Below, one piece after another: positions 55,673 through 64,000 of a stretch of 64,000 bases of DNA (positions are counted from its first letter, which is position 1; the number at the start of each line of letters is the position of its first letter). The notes under the pieces were generated by a model that saw only the letters and a list, made by a program, of their open reading frames with translations, was not told the DNA's origin and searched no databases. The stretch spans positions 439,694 through 503,693 of the forward strand of contig NZ_QUMT01000002.1 in assembly GCF_003387155.1 (NCBI RefSeq). Reading direction: 5' to 3'. The stretch comes from Roseateles depolymerans. Lineage in GTDB: Bacteria > Pseudomonadota > Gammaproteobacteria > Burkholderiales > Burkholderiaceae_C. The position numbers were made by a program, and so were the translations under genes.

Positions 55673-57604
55673 ATGTTTGATTTCGTTCGCAAGCACACGC
55701 GACTGCTCCAGTTCCTGCTGCTGATTGTGATCCTGCCGTCCTTCGTGCTGGTGGGTGTCGAGGGCTACAGCCGTTTCATGGACGGCAGCAATTCCGCCGT
55801 CGCTTCGGTGGGTGATCGCAAGATCACGCAGACCGAATGGGATGCGGCCGTGCGAGACCAGCAGGAGCGCATGCGCCAGCAGGCGCCCAATGCGGATCCC
55901 AAGCTGTTCGACACGCCCGAGATGCGCCGCCAGGTGCTCGACACCCTCGTGCGCGACCGCGTGGTGGCCACGGCCGTCGAGAAGGAACACCGCAGCCTGA
56001 GCGATCAGCAGCTGGTGAGCCTCATCCGCACCGACCCTCAGCTGTCCTTCCTGTATGACGAATCGGGCAAGCTGCGCAAGGAGATGCTGTCGGCCATGGG
56101 CCTGACGGCGGATGGCCTGCTGGCACGTGTGCGTCAGGGCGCGCTGTCCAACCAGGTGCTGGGCCCGATTGCCGAAAGCGCGCTGCCGACGCAGTCCAGT
56201 GCGAACCTGGCCTTCGATGCCCTGCTGCAGCAGCGTGAGGTGCAGTTCCAGCGTTTTGACGTGCGTGAATTCGCTGCGACGCTGACGCCCACCGATGCCG
56301 ACCTCGAAACCTTCTACAAGGACCCGAAGGTCTCCGCCAAGTTCGTGCAGCCGGAGACCGCCGACATCGAATACGTGGTGCTGGACCAGGCCGCGCTGAG
56401 CAGCAACGTCACGATCAATCCGGCGGACGTTGAAGGCTTCTACAAGCAGAACGAAAAGAACTTCAAGGCTCCGGAAGAGCGCCGCGCCAGCCACATCCTG
56501 GTGAAGACGACGCCGGACATGTCGGCGGCCGACAAGGCCAAGGCCAAAGCCAAGGCGGAATCGCTGCTGGCCGAAGCCAAGAAGAACCCTGACGGTTTTG
56601 CCGAACTGGCCAAAAAGAACTCGGACGACCCGGGTTCCGCCGCGCGCGGAGGCGACCTGGACTTCTTCGGTGAAGGCGCCATGGTCAAGCCGTTCCAGGA
56701 CGCGGCCTTCTCGATGAAGGAAGGCGAGATCAGCAACCTGGTGGAGTCGGACTTCGGCTATCACATCATCAAGCTGACCGGCATCCGCGGTGGCAAGCTG
56801 CGTCCGCTGGAAGAAGTGCGTCCCGAAATCGAAGCAGCCCTGCGCAAGGAACTCGCGCAGAAGCGCTACACCGAGATGGCCGATGACTTCGGTAATCTGG
56901 TCTACGAGCAAAGCGACAGCCTCAAGCCGGCCGCTGACAAGTTCAAGCTGACCGTGCAGAAGGCCACCGTGCAGCGCAAGCCGGCTGCCAATGCGACCGG
57001 CGTGCTGGCCTCGAGCAAGCTGCTGGATGCCGTGTTTGCCAACGACACGCTGAACAACAAGCGCAACACCGCTGCGGTGGAGACTGGCTCCAGCCAACTG
57101 GTGTCGGCCCGCGTGGTGGCCTACCACCCGAGCCGCACACCGGCGCTGGCCGATGTGAAGGCTGCTGTGGCCGCCGCCTGGGTGCAGCAGCATGCCAAGG
57201 AAGCGGCCACGAAGGCGGGCCAGGCGCGCTTGGCGGAACTGCAAAAGGGCGGTGATGCCAAGGGTCTGAGCGAAGCGACCGTGGTGTCGCGCGCCAAGCC
57301 GTCGGGCCTGCAGGGCAAGGCGCTGGAGCAGGTGCTGCGTGCGGATACGTCCAAGCTGCCGGCCTTCGTGGGCGTGGATGCGGGCGACGGTCAATACTTG
57401 GTGGTGCGCATCAACAAGGTGCTGCCGCGTGACCCGTCGCTGATCGATCCGAAGCGCGCGTCGGACCAGTACGCCCAGACCTGGGCGGCTGCGGAACTGA
57501 TGAGCTTCTACAACGCGATGAAGACCCAGTACAAGGCCGCCATCAAGCCGGCGGTGCAGAAGTCGCTGGCGGCTTCGGAAGCGGCCTCGTCGCCAGCGCC
57601 GTAA
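55673..57604 (+). CDS. ppiD: Periplasmic folding chaperone PpiD
   Basis: A 643-residue chaperone anchored in the inner membrane by a single helix (LLQFLLLIVILPSFVLVGVEGY, ~11-33) next to the Sec translocon. A SurA-N-like domain (~40-180) precedes a parvulin domain (~268-368; RRASHILVKT, GGDLDFFGEGAMVKPF, HIIKL) and a second chaperone domain. PpiD helps proteins leaving SecYEG fold. ATG 55673 has GAGG with six-base spacing. The length fits the family. Confidence 0.96.
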   Translation: MFDFVRKHTRLLQFLLLIVILPSFVLVGVEGYSRFMDGSNSAVASVGDRKITQTEWDAAVRDQQERMRQQAPNADPKLFDTPEMRRQVLDTLVRDRVVATAVEKEHRSLSDQQLVSLIRTDPQLSFLYDESGKLRKEMLSAMGLTADGLLARVRQGALSNQVLGPIAESALPTQSSANLAFDALLQQREVQFQRFDVREFAATLTPTDADLETFYKDPKVSAKFVQPETADIEYVVLDQAALSSNVTINPADVEGFYKQNEKNFKAPEERRASHILVKTTPDMSAADKAKAKAKAESLLAEAKKNPDGFAELAKKNSDDPGSAARGGDLDFFGEGAMVKPFQDAAFSMKEGEISNLVESDFGYHIIKLTGIRGGKLRPLEEVRPEIEAALRKELAQKRYTEMADDFGNLVYEQSDSLKPAADKFKLTVQKATVQRKPAANATGVLASSKLLDAVFANDTLNNKRNTAAVETGSSQLVSARVVAYHPSRTPALADVKAAVAAAWVQQHAKEAATKAGQARLAELQKGGDAKGLSEATVVSRAKPSGLQGKALEQVLRADTSKLPAFVGVDAGDGQYLVVRINKVLPRDPSLIDPKRASDQYAQTWAAAELMSFYNAMKTQYKAAIKPAVQKSLAASEAASSPAP

Positions 57605-57741
57605 TGGCTTTGGGCAGCCACCGCGAAGGTGGCTGCTCGCTCATCGCACATGCGTTGAGTGCGATTCAAAAAATTCTCAGGAAATGTTCTTCAGACGCTT
57701 CCTACAGAGAGAAATCTGAGCCATAATCTATTTCTTCGCCG

Positions 57742-57817
57742 GTGGCTGTAGCTCAGTTGGTAGAGTCCCAGATTGTGATTCTGGTTGTCGTGGGTTCGAG
57801 TCCCATCAGCCACCCCA
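57742..57817 (+). tRNA. tRNA-His (anticodon GTG)
   Basis: A 76-base cloverleaf beginning GTGGCTGTAGCTCAG, with anticodon loop TTGTGAT (GTG), T-loop GGTTCGAGTCC and encoded CCA. G at 57741 is the typical extra G-1 opposite C73. A -10-like CATAAT at 57722-57727 suggests its own promoter; the -35 is weak. Confidence 0.98.
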
Positions 57818-57841
57818 CCGGATAAGGCAGCAATGCCGCGA

Positions 57842-57875
57842 ACGCCGACAAGATCAACGTCTTGTCGGCGTTTTT
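57842..57875 (+). terminator. Rho-independent terminator after tRNA-His
   Basis: ACGCCGACAAG pairs with CTTGTCGGCGT around an eight-base loop, followed by TTTTTG. It shares the ACGCCGAC stem with the katE terminator. Confidence 0.93.
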
Positions 57876-58055
57876 GTTTGTGGCGTTGCCAAAGCCCTGC
57901 ATGGCACGCATTGGTCGGTGACGGTGCGGCAGTGGTCGCTGCGCGGGCGAGGGCGCCTGAAGGCGCAGGAAGCCGCTTGGAGGGGCTGGAAAGCGATTGA
58001 AGGATCACGGCGGCGCATGGCCAGCGCCAAGGCCATCGATTGGGGTGTCTTGCGC

Positions 58056-58586
58056 TTACGGCGCTGTCTTTCCTTCAATCACCACCAGCCGATCCAGCCA
58101 CGAGGCGTCCGATTGCAGGCCCAGAATCGCCGTGGTGATCATCCCGATCACCGCCACCAGCCACGTCAGTGAGAACGCAAGAAGAAACCAGTGGGCGCGG
58201 CTGATCCCTGGAATGAGCACGGACTCAGCCGGTGCATCCGGGTTGTATCGCACCACCACGGTTCTGGCCGACTCGAGCTTTCTCACCAGTGCCTCATGGG
58301 CGGATGCGTCGCTGGACCCGCCATATCCGACGGACAGGGTGCTGCCCTCGTAGGACTGTCCACCCACCCGGTAGGTGTAGCGGACGTCAGCTTCGTAGGT
58401 GGCGCGTTTGGATGCGGTATGCCGCTTCAGCTCCACCGAAGTCAGCGCAGCGGTCGCTGTGGGCCACGATGATGTCCGGTGACTCTTGAGAAGGTTGCTG
58501 AGCGCGCCGTACAGAAAGAAGAGCCCCGCCAGCACGAACACCGATGCCAGGAGCGTGAGCATGATCGGGACCATTTTGTCTTTCAT
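58056..58586 (-). CDS. DUF3592-like membrane protein
   Basis: A 176-residue membrane protein with two helices: MLTLLASVFVLAGLFFLYGAL near the N-terminus and WFLLAFSLTWLVAVIGMITTAILGL near residue 140. They flank a beta-rich extramembrane domain (TSSWPTATAALTSVEL, YEADVRYTYRVGGQSYEGST, VVVRYNPDAPAESVL), the common layout of DUF3592. Function is unknown. No good ribosome-binding site before ATG 58586. Confidence 0.8.
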   Translation of the reverse strand: MKDKMVPIMLTLLASVFVLAGLFFLYGALSNLLKSHRTSSWPTATAALTSVELKRHTASKRATYEADVRYTYRVGGQSYEGSTLSVGYGGSSDASAHEALVRKLESARTVVVRYNPDAPAESVLIPGISRAHWFLLAFSLTWLVAVIGMITTAILGLQSDASWLDRLVVIEGKTAP

Positions 58587-58684
58587 TGGCGGGGGACAGG
58601 CGCGCCCAGGTCAGGCGCTGATGGGTGGACCGCCGAGTGTAGAGGCCCCGCCATCCCAAGCGTCCCGCTTTGCGCGCCTGCGTC

Positions 58685-59197
58685 TCAAGGCTTGAGCGGT
58701 GCGAGCCTTGCCACGATGTTGCCGCTCTCGTCCACCAAGGTCAGCCGCTTGGGCTCGGTGCGCACCGAGCGCGTGGCCAGCATGGCGGCATTCCATCCGC
58801 GAGAGACGGACTCCGCCTCGCCCGGGCAAGCCATGCGCGTGGAGGCACCCCCCGCATCATCAAAGCGCAACGCGGACGGCACGTCCGACGCCGGCTTGAG
58901 TGGACGCCGATATCGGTTGCAGCCATCGGTCCCCGAGGCCACGCCGTCCTGGATGCTCAAGGTGGGGCGCGGGCCCGTGACGGGCAGTTCAGCGCCATTC
59001 AGGGCCGTCACCACCCATTCCTGCTGATCCCAGCGCGAAGTGTGAGGCAGGCTGCCCGCAGGCGTCGTCGGGGTGGCCGGCCCGCTGGCGCAGGCGCTCA
59101 AGCCTGCCAGCAGCGCAGCGGCCGCCATGACCATGAGGGGTGCACGCCGCTGCAACCCTGTGCGTGTCGCCGATGAAGGAGGCTGGGATGTTGTCAT
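58685..59197 (-). CDS. META-domain (HslJ-like) lipoprotein
   Basis: A 170-residue lipoprotein. The lipobox LLAGLSAC (Cys near residue 36) follows a basic N-terminus. The META domain (residues ~55-170) has the family pattern WVVTALNG, SGTDGCNRY and MACPGEAESV. E. coli HslJ is a heat-inducible outer-membrane protein linked to novobiocin resistance. ATG 59195-59197 has GGAG eight bases ahead; a longer frame has none. Confidence 0.88.
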   Translation of the reverse strand: MTTSQPPSSATRTGLQRRAPLMVMAAAALLAGLSACASGPATPTTPAGSLPHTSRWDQQEWVVTALNGAELPVTGPRPTLSIQDGVASGTDGCNRYRRPLKPASDVPSALRFDDAGGASTRMACPGEAESVSRGWNAAMLATRSVRTEPKRLTLVDESGNIVARLAPLKP

Positions 59198-59328
59198 GGG
59201 TTTTCTCCAGGTTCTGTCGATCAACCGTGATCGTGTCGAACCCAGCTTACCCAAGGCAACAGAGTTGTGCCGCCGATGAGAGGATGACTCTCCCATCGGG
59301 GAGGGCAATCTGTCCGCCAGAAGGGGTG

Positions 59329-59431
59329 TTAGACCAATCCCTGCTTGCTGGCCAGCACCGTCGCCTCTGCGCGGCTGGACACATTGAGCTTCTTGTAGAT
59401 GCTCTTGATGTGGTCATCGGCGGTGAACCAC
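59329..59431 (-). pseudogene. Detached 3'-end copy of a LuxR-type response regulator
   Basis: 103 bases match the last 103 bases of the response regulator gene at 60496-60598 at about nine of ten positions. Read on the minus strand they encode the end of a LuxR helix-turn-helix (WFTADDHIKSIYKKLNV ... SKQGLV, then TAA). Upstream sequence shows no homology to the regulator, so the fragment has no start or receiver. It marks one edge of an about 1.06 kb insert or the rest of a deleted paralogue. Confidence 0.88.
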
Positions 59432-59606
59432 ATATGAAGCACAGCGCGGCGGAGGTCCACGTCGCTCGCCTAGCCCTCTAGTGGCGTTGGGACGTCTGCG
59501 GGAAACGAGGGGTGGGGCGGGCCGTACTTTGGCCCGATTCGCTATCAAATACCCGCTGACATTTTTCGGCTGGAAGTCGCGAGTCTGGGGTGGTCCGGAT
59601 GCACTG

Positions 59607-60311
59607 CTACAGGTCTGCGACCAGAGCTTCGACGCCTGCAACCATTGCTCTGGCGTCTTGGTCTGAATAGTCGTTCCATTTGCCATGAGCAGCCTTGTTG
59701 CCAATATCTGCCCAAGCCGTGATCTGCTTCTGTTTGGCCATGTTGTAGGCGCCAGCTTGGCAAAGTTCTACGTTCATCTTTTCTAGCTTCCCTTGTGGCA
59801 GGCCGTGCATGTCGGCAAGGTCTTTTAAGGTGGACTCAAGTGCGACGCGGGCGAGGACACAGGCAGGGTCTTTGTAGCCAGACGCCAGAAGCGACTGCGC
59901 TTGGCTCAGCGCGTCCGAAAGGACTTCTGCTTTCGCAAGGGTCCGCATCCGAAACAGGTAGCCGCCCTCGTAGTCCTCCCGGGCTGCGCAGAAGATGGCA
60001 AAACTGTCCTCGCCGTCGCGCAGCCATCCTTGAAATGCGCTGTAATGTTCGGAAAAGTGCTTGTAATGGACGCTGTCTTGCCCGAATGTGCGGTGCAGTA
60101 AGTTCAGGACGTTGGTCGCCCATTCCTTGTAGGCATCGGACGGCACCTTGTAGACAGGACGACCTTCCAAGGTTGTGAAGTCCACGCTCTTGGCAGCAAG
60201 CACCGCTTCCCCCTTTTGCTTGAGTTCAGCAAAGCGGCGTGTGACGATGGGATCAAGATGCATGACGAGCGAGGCGCGTTGGTGGTCGCCAATGCTATGC
60301 CATCGTGGCAT
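59607..60311 (-). CDS. DUF4145/HEPN-like protein in an insert
   Basis: A 234-residue protein. The last ~80 residues (ALESTLKDLADMHGLP and ADIGNKAAHGKWNDYSDQDA) resemble DUF4145, a HEPN-clan fold with an aaHG motif found in defence and restriction proteins; the clan's RNase motif R-x4-6-H is not clearly present. The N-terminal part is unrecognised. The gene has lower GC content and different codon choice from its neighbours and lies between the duplicated 3' ends of a response regulator. The start could be ATG 60311 or ATG 60263 (218 residues); neither has a good ribosome-binding site. A defence role is inference. Confidence 0.7.
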   Translation of the reverse strand: MPRWHSIGDHQRASLVMHLDPIVTRRFAELKQKGEAVLAAKSVDFTTLEGRPVYKVPSDAYKEWATNVLNLLHRTFGQDSVHYKHFSEHYSAFQGWLRDGEDSFAIFCAAREDYEGGYLFRMRTLAKAEVLSDALSQAQSLLASGYKDPACVLARVALESTLKDLADMHGLPQGKLEKMNVELCQAGAYNMAKQKQITAWADIGNKAAHGKWNDYSDQDARAMVAGVEALVADL

Positions 60312-60495
60312 TGGACCGAAGCGAGGCCAGTCGCTTTCAGACTCGTGCCACGTATGTACTAACCGTGTGCCAGAACGAGCCCGTTGCAGCCCCTAAAAGG
60401 CTTTGTTTAAGCGTGCCGTGGCTCGTCCGAGGCGCGCACTGGTGGCATAGAAGCCACAAACCCCGAAAGACTAAGTTCTTGCCTTCATAGGCAAA

Positions 60496-61236
60496 TCAAA
60501 CCAGCCCCTGCTTGCTGGCCAGCACGGCCGCCTCTGCGCGGCTGGACACATTGAGCTTCTTGTAGATGCTCTTGATGTGGTCATTCACGGTGAACCACTT
60601 GATGCCCATCAGGTTGGCGATTTCCTTGATGGTGAAGCCCTTGCTCAAGTAGGTCAGCACCTCATTCTCGCGAGGCGTCAGCCGTTCCCATTCGGGCAGC
60701 GGGTCCAGCGTGACGCCGCGCCCGCTGGGCGTGGCGCTGGAGGTGAGGGTGCCGAAGCCCGAGTTCAGACCCATCGGGCCTGAATCGCCGCTGGACCCTG
60801 GCCGGAAGTGCGACAGCAGGCGCCGCGCAATGGCGGGGGACAGCGGCGGCTGGCCGCGCACGATGCGCTGCAGCTCTTCCACCAGCACCTCGAAGCGGTC
60901 TTCCTTGAGCAGGTAGCCGTCCGCCCCACGCTGCAGGGCGGGGAAGAGGTGATCGTCGTCGGAATACAGCGTGGTGACGATCTTCACCGCCGGCCGATTG
61001 GCCAGCTCGCCCAGGAACTCCATGCCGTTGCCGTCCGGCAGTTCCAGGTCGATGAGGATCAGCTTGAAGCCGGGGCTGCCCGCCTCGGCGTCCGCGCGGG
61101 CCAGCTGCTGGCGCGCGCCTTCCAGGTCGCCGGCTTCAGTGATCTCCATGCCGTCGCTGAAACTCTCGCGCACGACCCGGCACAGGAAGCTGCGGGCTAC
61201 CGGATTGTCTTCGACGATGAGAACTTTGACGGCCAT
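60496..61236 (-). CDS. NarL/LuxR-type response regulator
   Basis: A 246-residue regulator: receiver (~1-125) with acidic residues in IVEDNP, phospho-Asp63 in LIDLELPD and Lys in YLLKED, then a Ser/Gly linker and a LuxR helix-turn-helix (~183-246; LTPRENEVLTYLSKGFTIKEI). No kinase lies next to it. The 3' 103 bases are duplicated at 59329-59431, suggesting that an element restored this gene end when it inserted. ATG 61234-61236. Confidence 0.93.
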   Translation of the reverse strand: MAVKVLIVEDNPVARSFLCRVVRESFSDGMEITEAGDLEGARQQLARADAEAGSPGFKLILIDLELPDGNGMEFLGELANRPAVKIVTTLYSDDDHLFPALQRGADGYLLKEDRFEVLVEELQRIVRGQPPLSPAIARRLLSHFRPGSSGDSGPMGLNSGFGTLTSSATPSGRGVTLDPLPEWERLTPRENEVLTYLSKGFTIKEIANLMGIKWFTVNDHIKSIYKKLNVSSRAEAAVLASKQGLV

Positions 61237-61357
61237 GGGAATGCGTAAGCTAGAGCTCCGGCATCCTAGCGCAGGCTCAGTCCCCCCACGCCCCCGCGAA
61301 GAGGGTGGAGGCCGGCTTTTTTATGGGGCAGTCTCCAGAACTGTACCCCTGTTCGTC

Positions 61358-62338
61358 TCAGGTACGGTTGACCACCACCAGCTTGCCCACGACCGCGCGG
61401 CCGCTCATGCGGGCAAAGGCCTGCGGCAGGTCCTCCATCGCCAGCACCTGGTCGATCACCGGCTTGACCTTGCCCTGTGCATACCAGGTGGCCAGAGCCT
61501 TCATCATCTCCGCATTGCGCTTCGGTTCCCGCTTCGCGAATTCGCCCCAGAACACGCCCACGATCGAAGCGCCCTTGAGCAGCGCCAGGTTCAGCGGCAG
61601 CGCCGGGATCTGGCCTTGTGCAAAGCCCACAACCAGGTATCGACCGCGCCAGGCGATGGAGCGGAAAGCGGCTTCGGAGAGATCGCCACCCACCGGGTCG
61701 TAGATGACGTCCGGGCCGCGGCCCTCGGTCAAGGTCTTGAGTTCATCCCGCAGCGACTGGGTGCCGTAGTTGATGGTGGCGTCGGCCCCCAGCTCCTTGC
61801 AGCGGGCGCACTTCGCGTCCGTGGACGCGGCAGCGATGACCCGGGCGCCGGCGGCCTTGGCAATCTGGATGGCGGCGGTGCCGACCCCACCGGCAGCGCC
61901 CAGGATCAGCACCGTCTCTCCGGCTTGCAGCGCGGCCCGGTCCATCAACGCATGGTGGCTGGTGGCATAGGTGCAGATGAAGGCGGCTGCGTCTTCGAAC
62001 GGAAAGCCCGCGGGCAGTGGCAGCGCCAGCGCGGCGGGCACCAGGGCTTCGGTGGCGAACCCGCCGGTGCCGGTGAAGGCGGCCACCGTGTCGCCCGGCT
62101 TGAAGCCGGTCACGCCGTCGCCCACCGCATCCACCACGCCCGCGAATTCCGTCCCCGGCACAAAGGGCAGCGGTGGCTTCATCTGGTACTTGTTCTGGAT
62201 GATCAGCAGGTCCGGAAAGTTCAGGCTCGCCGCGCGGATGCTCACCCGCAGCTGGCCCGGCCCGGGTTGCGGCTGGGGCAGGTCCTTCCATTGCAGGGCT
62301 TCGACGCCGGTCGGGTTCTCGCAGAGCCAGGCTTTCAT
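61358..62338 (-). CDS. NADPH:quinone oxidoreductase (MDR, zinc-free)
   Basis: A 326-residue medium-chain reductase. The GroES-like N-terminal domain has the PGTEFAGVVDAVG pattern, and the Rossmann domain has AAGGVGTAAIQIAKAAGARVIA (~145-165, here split AAGGVGTAAIQIAKA). The catalytic zinc ligands of alcohol dehydrogenases are lacking, as in quinone oxidoreductases. It likely reduces quinones or enones with NADPH. The gene is divergent from surE. Confidence 0.93.
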   Translation of the reverse strand: MKAWLCENPTGVEALQWKDLPQPQPGPGQLRVSIRAASLNFPDLLIIQNKYQMKPPLPFVPGTEFAGVVDAVGDGVTGFKPGDTVAAFTGTGGFATEALVPAALALPLPAGFPFEDAAAFICTYATSHHALMDRAALQAGETVLILGAAGGVGTAAIQIAKAAGARVIAAASTDAKCARCKELGADATINYGTQSLRDELKTLTEGRGPDVIYDPVGGDLSEAAFRSIAWRGRYLVVGFAQGQIPALPLNLALLKGASIVGVFWGEFAKREPKRNAEMMKALATWYAQGKVKPVIDQVLAMEDLPQAFARMSGRAVVGKLVVVNRT

Positions 62339-62439
62339 GGGGGCGCTCCTTGTGCTTGTCGGTTCAATGTCGGGTCGATGATAGGGAGCCGCCCGGGGCT
62401 GCTGCGTCCCTCAGGTGACGTCTGCCTACAATGCGGTTC

Positions 62440-63195
62440 ATGCGCATACTTATCGCCAACGACGACGGATACCTCGCCCCTGGTCTGCACGCGCTGGTGC
62501 GTGCCTGCGAAGGGCTGGGGCAGATTGAGGTCATTGCCCCTGAGCAAAATGCCAGCGGCACTTCGAATTCGCTGACGCTGACCCGACCGCTGTCGGTGTT
62601 CACCGCGGCCAACGGCTTCCGGTATGTCAACGGCACGCCGTCGGACTGCGTCCACCTGGCGCTGACCGGGCTGCTGGATTACCGGCCCGACCTGGTGCTC
62701 TCCGGCATCAACAACGGCGCCAACATGGGCGACGACACCCTGTATTCGGGCACCGTTGCGGCAGCCACCGAGGGCTACCTGTTCGGCATCCCGTCCATTG
62801 CGTTCTCGCAGGTCGAAAAGGGCTGGGGCCACCTGGATGCGGCCGCTGCCATGGCCCGCCAGCTGGTGCAAGAGGTGATCGCCGGCGGGCTGGGCCAGCC
62901 CTTCCTGCTGAGCGTGAACATTCCCAATCGTTCCGATGCTGCTCAACTGCCGCGTGAAGTCACCCGCCTGGGCCGCCGGCATGCCAGCGAAGCGACCATC
63001 CAGCAGCGCAGCCCGCGCGGCGAGATGATCTACTGGATCGGCCCGGCCGGCGATGCGCGCGAGGCCGGGGAGGGCACCGACTTCCACGCCACGGCCAGCG
63101 GCAAGGTCTCCATCACCCCGCTGCAGGTGGACCTGACCGAGCATGCCTCCCTGGGGGCCTGGCGCCAGCGCCTCAAGCTCAACGGCGCGGCATGA
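62440..63195 (+). CDS. surE: 5'-nucleotidase SurE
   Basis: A 251-residue metal-dependent nucleotidase/exopolyphosphatase for stationary-phase survival. The N-terminal [15 protein letters not shown] has the metal-binding Asp pair; [25 protein letters not shown] and [19 protein letters not shown] follow, with the usual catalytic residues. ATG 62440 matches the family start; ATG 62431 would add three residues. It overlaps pcm by four bases, the widespread surE-pcm-nlpD-rpoS order. Confidence 0.97.
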   Translation: MRILIANDDGYLAPGLHALVRACEGLGQIEVIAPEQNASGTSNSLTLTRPLSVFTAANGFRYVNGTPSDCVHLALTGLLDYRPDLVLSGINNGANMGDDTLYSGTVAAATEGYLFGIPSIAFSQVEKGWGHLDAAAAMARQLVQEVIAGGLGQPFLLSVNIPNRSDAAQLPREVTRLGRRHASEATIQQRSPRGEMIYWIGPAGDAREAGEGTDFHATASGKVSITPLQVDLTEHASLGAWRQRLKLNGAA

Positions 63196-64000
63196 GTGAC
63201 ACCCCGCCGCGCGCCAAGCGGTTCCCGCTGTCGCTGCAACAGCTGGGCAGCACGCCCAAGCCTGGCGCCGCCGTGGCGCGTGAACCGCTGAAGCCGCAGG
63301 GGCACTGGCAGCAGGCGGCGGCCCTCAAGGCGCGCACGACGCCGCCCAGCGGCCTCGGGCTGGACTCGGCCGGCGTGCGCCAGCGCATGGTCCAGCGGCT
63401 GCGGATGGAAGGCTTGACCGATGAGCGGGTGCTCAATGCCCTGGCCACTGTGCCGCGGCACGAGTTCGTCGACACCGCCCTGGCCATCCAGGCCTACGAG
63501 GACACGAGCCTGCCCATTGGCCACGGCCAGACCATCTCCAAACCGTCGGTGGTGGGGCGCATGATTGCGCTGATGCTGGCGGCGCCGGGCGCGCAGGCCC
63601 GGGGCGACCTCGGCCGCGTGCTGGAGATCGGCACCGGCTGCGGTTATCAGGCGGCGCTGCTGATGCAGGTGGCACGCCAGGTGGTGTCGGTGGAGCGGCT
63701 CAAGCCGCTGCACGACAAGGCCCGTGGCCATCTGACCGGTTATTCGCGGGTACGCCTCGTGTGGGGCGACGGCATGCTCGGCCATGCGCCCTCGGCCCCT
63801 TACGACAGCATCATTTCAGCCGCCGGCGGGGACGACATCCCCCAGGCCTGGCTGGACCAGCTCGCCCCGGGTGGCCGCCTGGTGGCCCCGATGACCGCCC
63901 CCAGCGGCCGCGGCCAGGTGCTGGTGCTGATCGACCATGTGCGCGATGCGCAGGGTTCTCGCTTTGTGCGCAGCTTGCATGAGGCGGTCCTGTTCGTGCC
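63192..64000 (+). CDS. pcm: Protein-L-isoaspartate O-methyltransferase, 3' end beyond the window
   Basis: At least 269 residues. A ~60-residue Pro/Ala-rich N-terminal extension precedes the core. The Pcm motifs are complete: [15 protein letters not shown] (substrate site) and [15 protein letters not shown] (SAM site). It methylates isoaspartyl residues to start their repair in aged proteins. ATG 63192 overlaps the surE stop (ATGA). Confidence 0.96.
   Translation, partial: MSDTPPRAKRFPLSLQQLGSTPKPGAAVAREPLKPQGHWQQAAALKARTTPPSGLGLDSAGVRQRMVQRLRMEGLTDERVLNALATVPRHEFVDTALAIQAYEDTSLPIGHGQTISKPSVVGRMIALMLAAPGAQARGDLGRVLEIGTGCGYQAALLMQVARQVVSVERLKPLHDKARGHLTGYSRVRLVWGDGMLGHAPSAPYDSIISAAGGDDIPQAWLDQLAPGGRLVAPMTAPSGRGQVLVLIDHVRDAQGSRFVRSLHEAVLFV

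Overview
The window looks like a chromosomal segment of a high-GC betaproteobacterium of the order Burkholderiales, most like the Roseateles/Mitsuaria/Rubrivivax group. This rests on several things visible in the sequence: strongly GC-biased third codon positions; the gene sets surE-pcm, map-glnD, uvrC-pgsA and TetR-Pcm-like-rhodanese-TolC; an EarP/EF-P pair of the arginine-rhamnosylation type; and a sigma32-type promoter before clpB. The genus is inferred from gene content, not from a marker gene.

Layout. 1-12.8 kb is a stress and accessory region. It holds a membrane-anchored trehalose-6-phosphate synthase (cut by the left edge), an SDR oxidoreductase, a PAS protein overlapping a hemerythrin, a secreted DNA/RNA endonuclease, a large KatE-type catalase, a PQQ-type sugar dehydrogenase and an M15 peptidase. 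At 13.0-15.2 kb lies a TonB-dependent receptor resembling E. coli YncD/PqqU, the PQQ receptor, which fits the PQQ enzyme nearby.

15.2-27.2 kb is the most notable part: a signalling island. A leftward operon encodes a stressosome (RsbR, RsbS, RsbT), an ATPase-plus-PP2C phosphatase, a histidine kinase and a hybrid kinase. No sigB, rsbV or rsbW is present, so output probably passes to phosphorelay or phosphatase targets. Divergently, behind a good sigma54-type promoter, come a receiver-kinase with a degenerate ATPase domain, a 1187-residue CHASE3/GAF hybrid kinase with three receivers, a CheR-type methyltransferase and a small acidic protein whose ribosome-binding site lies in a perfect hairpin. 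clpB follows.

30-33 kb holds pirin, a divergent LysR regulator and gluQ. 33.2-35.9 kb is a lower-GC island of three exported proteins, one with an LprI-like domain. 36-58 kb is mostly conserved housekeeping: tandem FKBP, mnmH, glnD, map, uppP, a TetR/Pcm-like/rhodanese/TolC cluster, yaaA, a prolyl-4-hydroxylase-like enzyme, a histone-H1-like exported protein, efp with earP, uvrC, a lipoprotein, pgsA, HU, tRNA-Val, ppiD and tRNA-His. At 58-61.3 kb are a DUF3592-like protein, a META-domain lipoprotein and a response regulator whose 3' end is duplicated around an about 1 kb insert carrying a DUF4145/HEPN-like gene. The window ends with a quinone oxidoreductase, surE and the start of pcm.

Short tandem repeats with periods of 6, 9, 12, 14 and about 24 bp are unusually common, both between and inside genes. 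No insertion sequence, integrase, rRNA or CRISPR array was seen.
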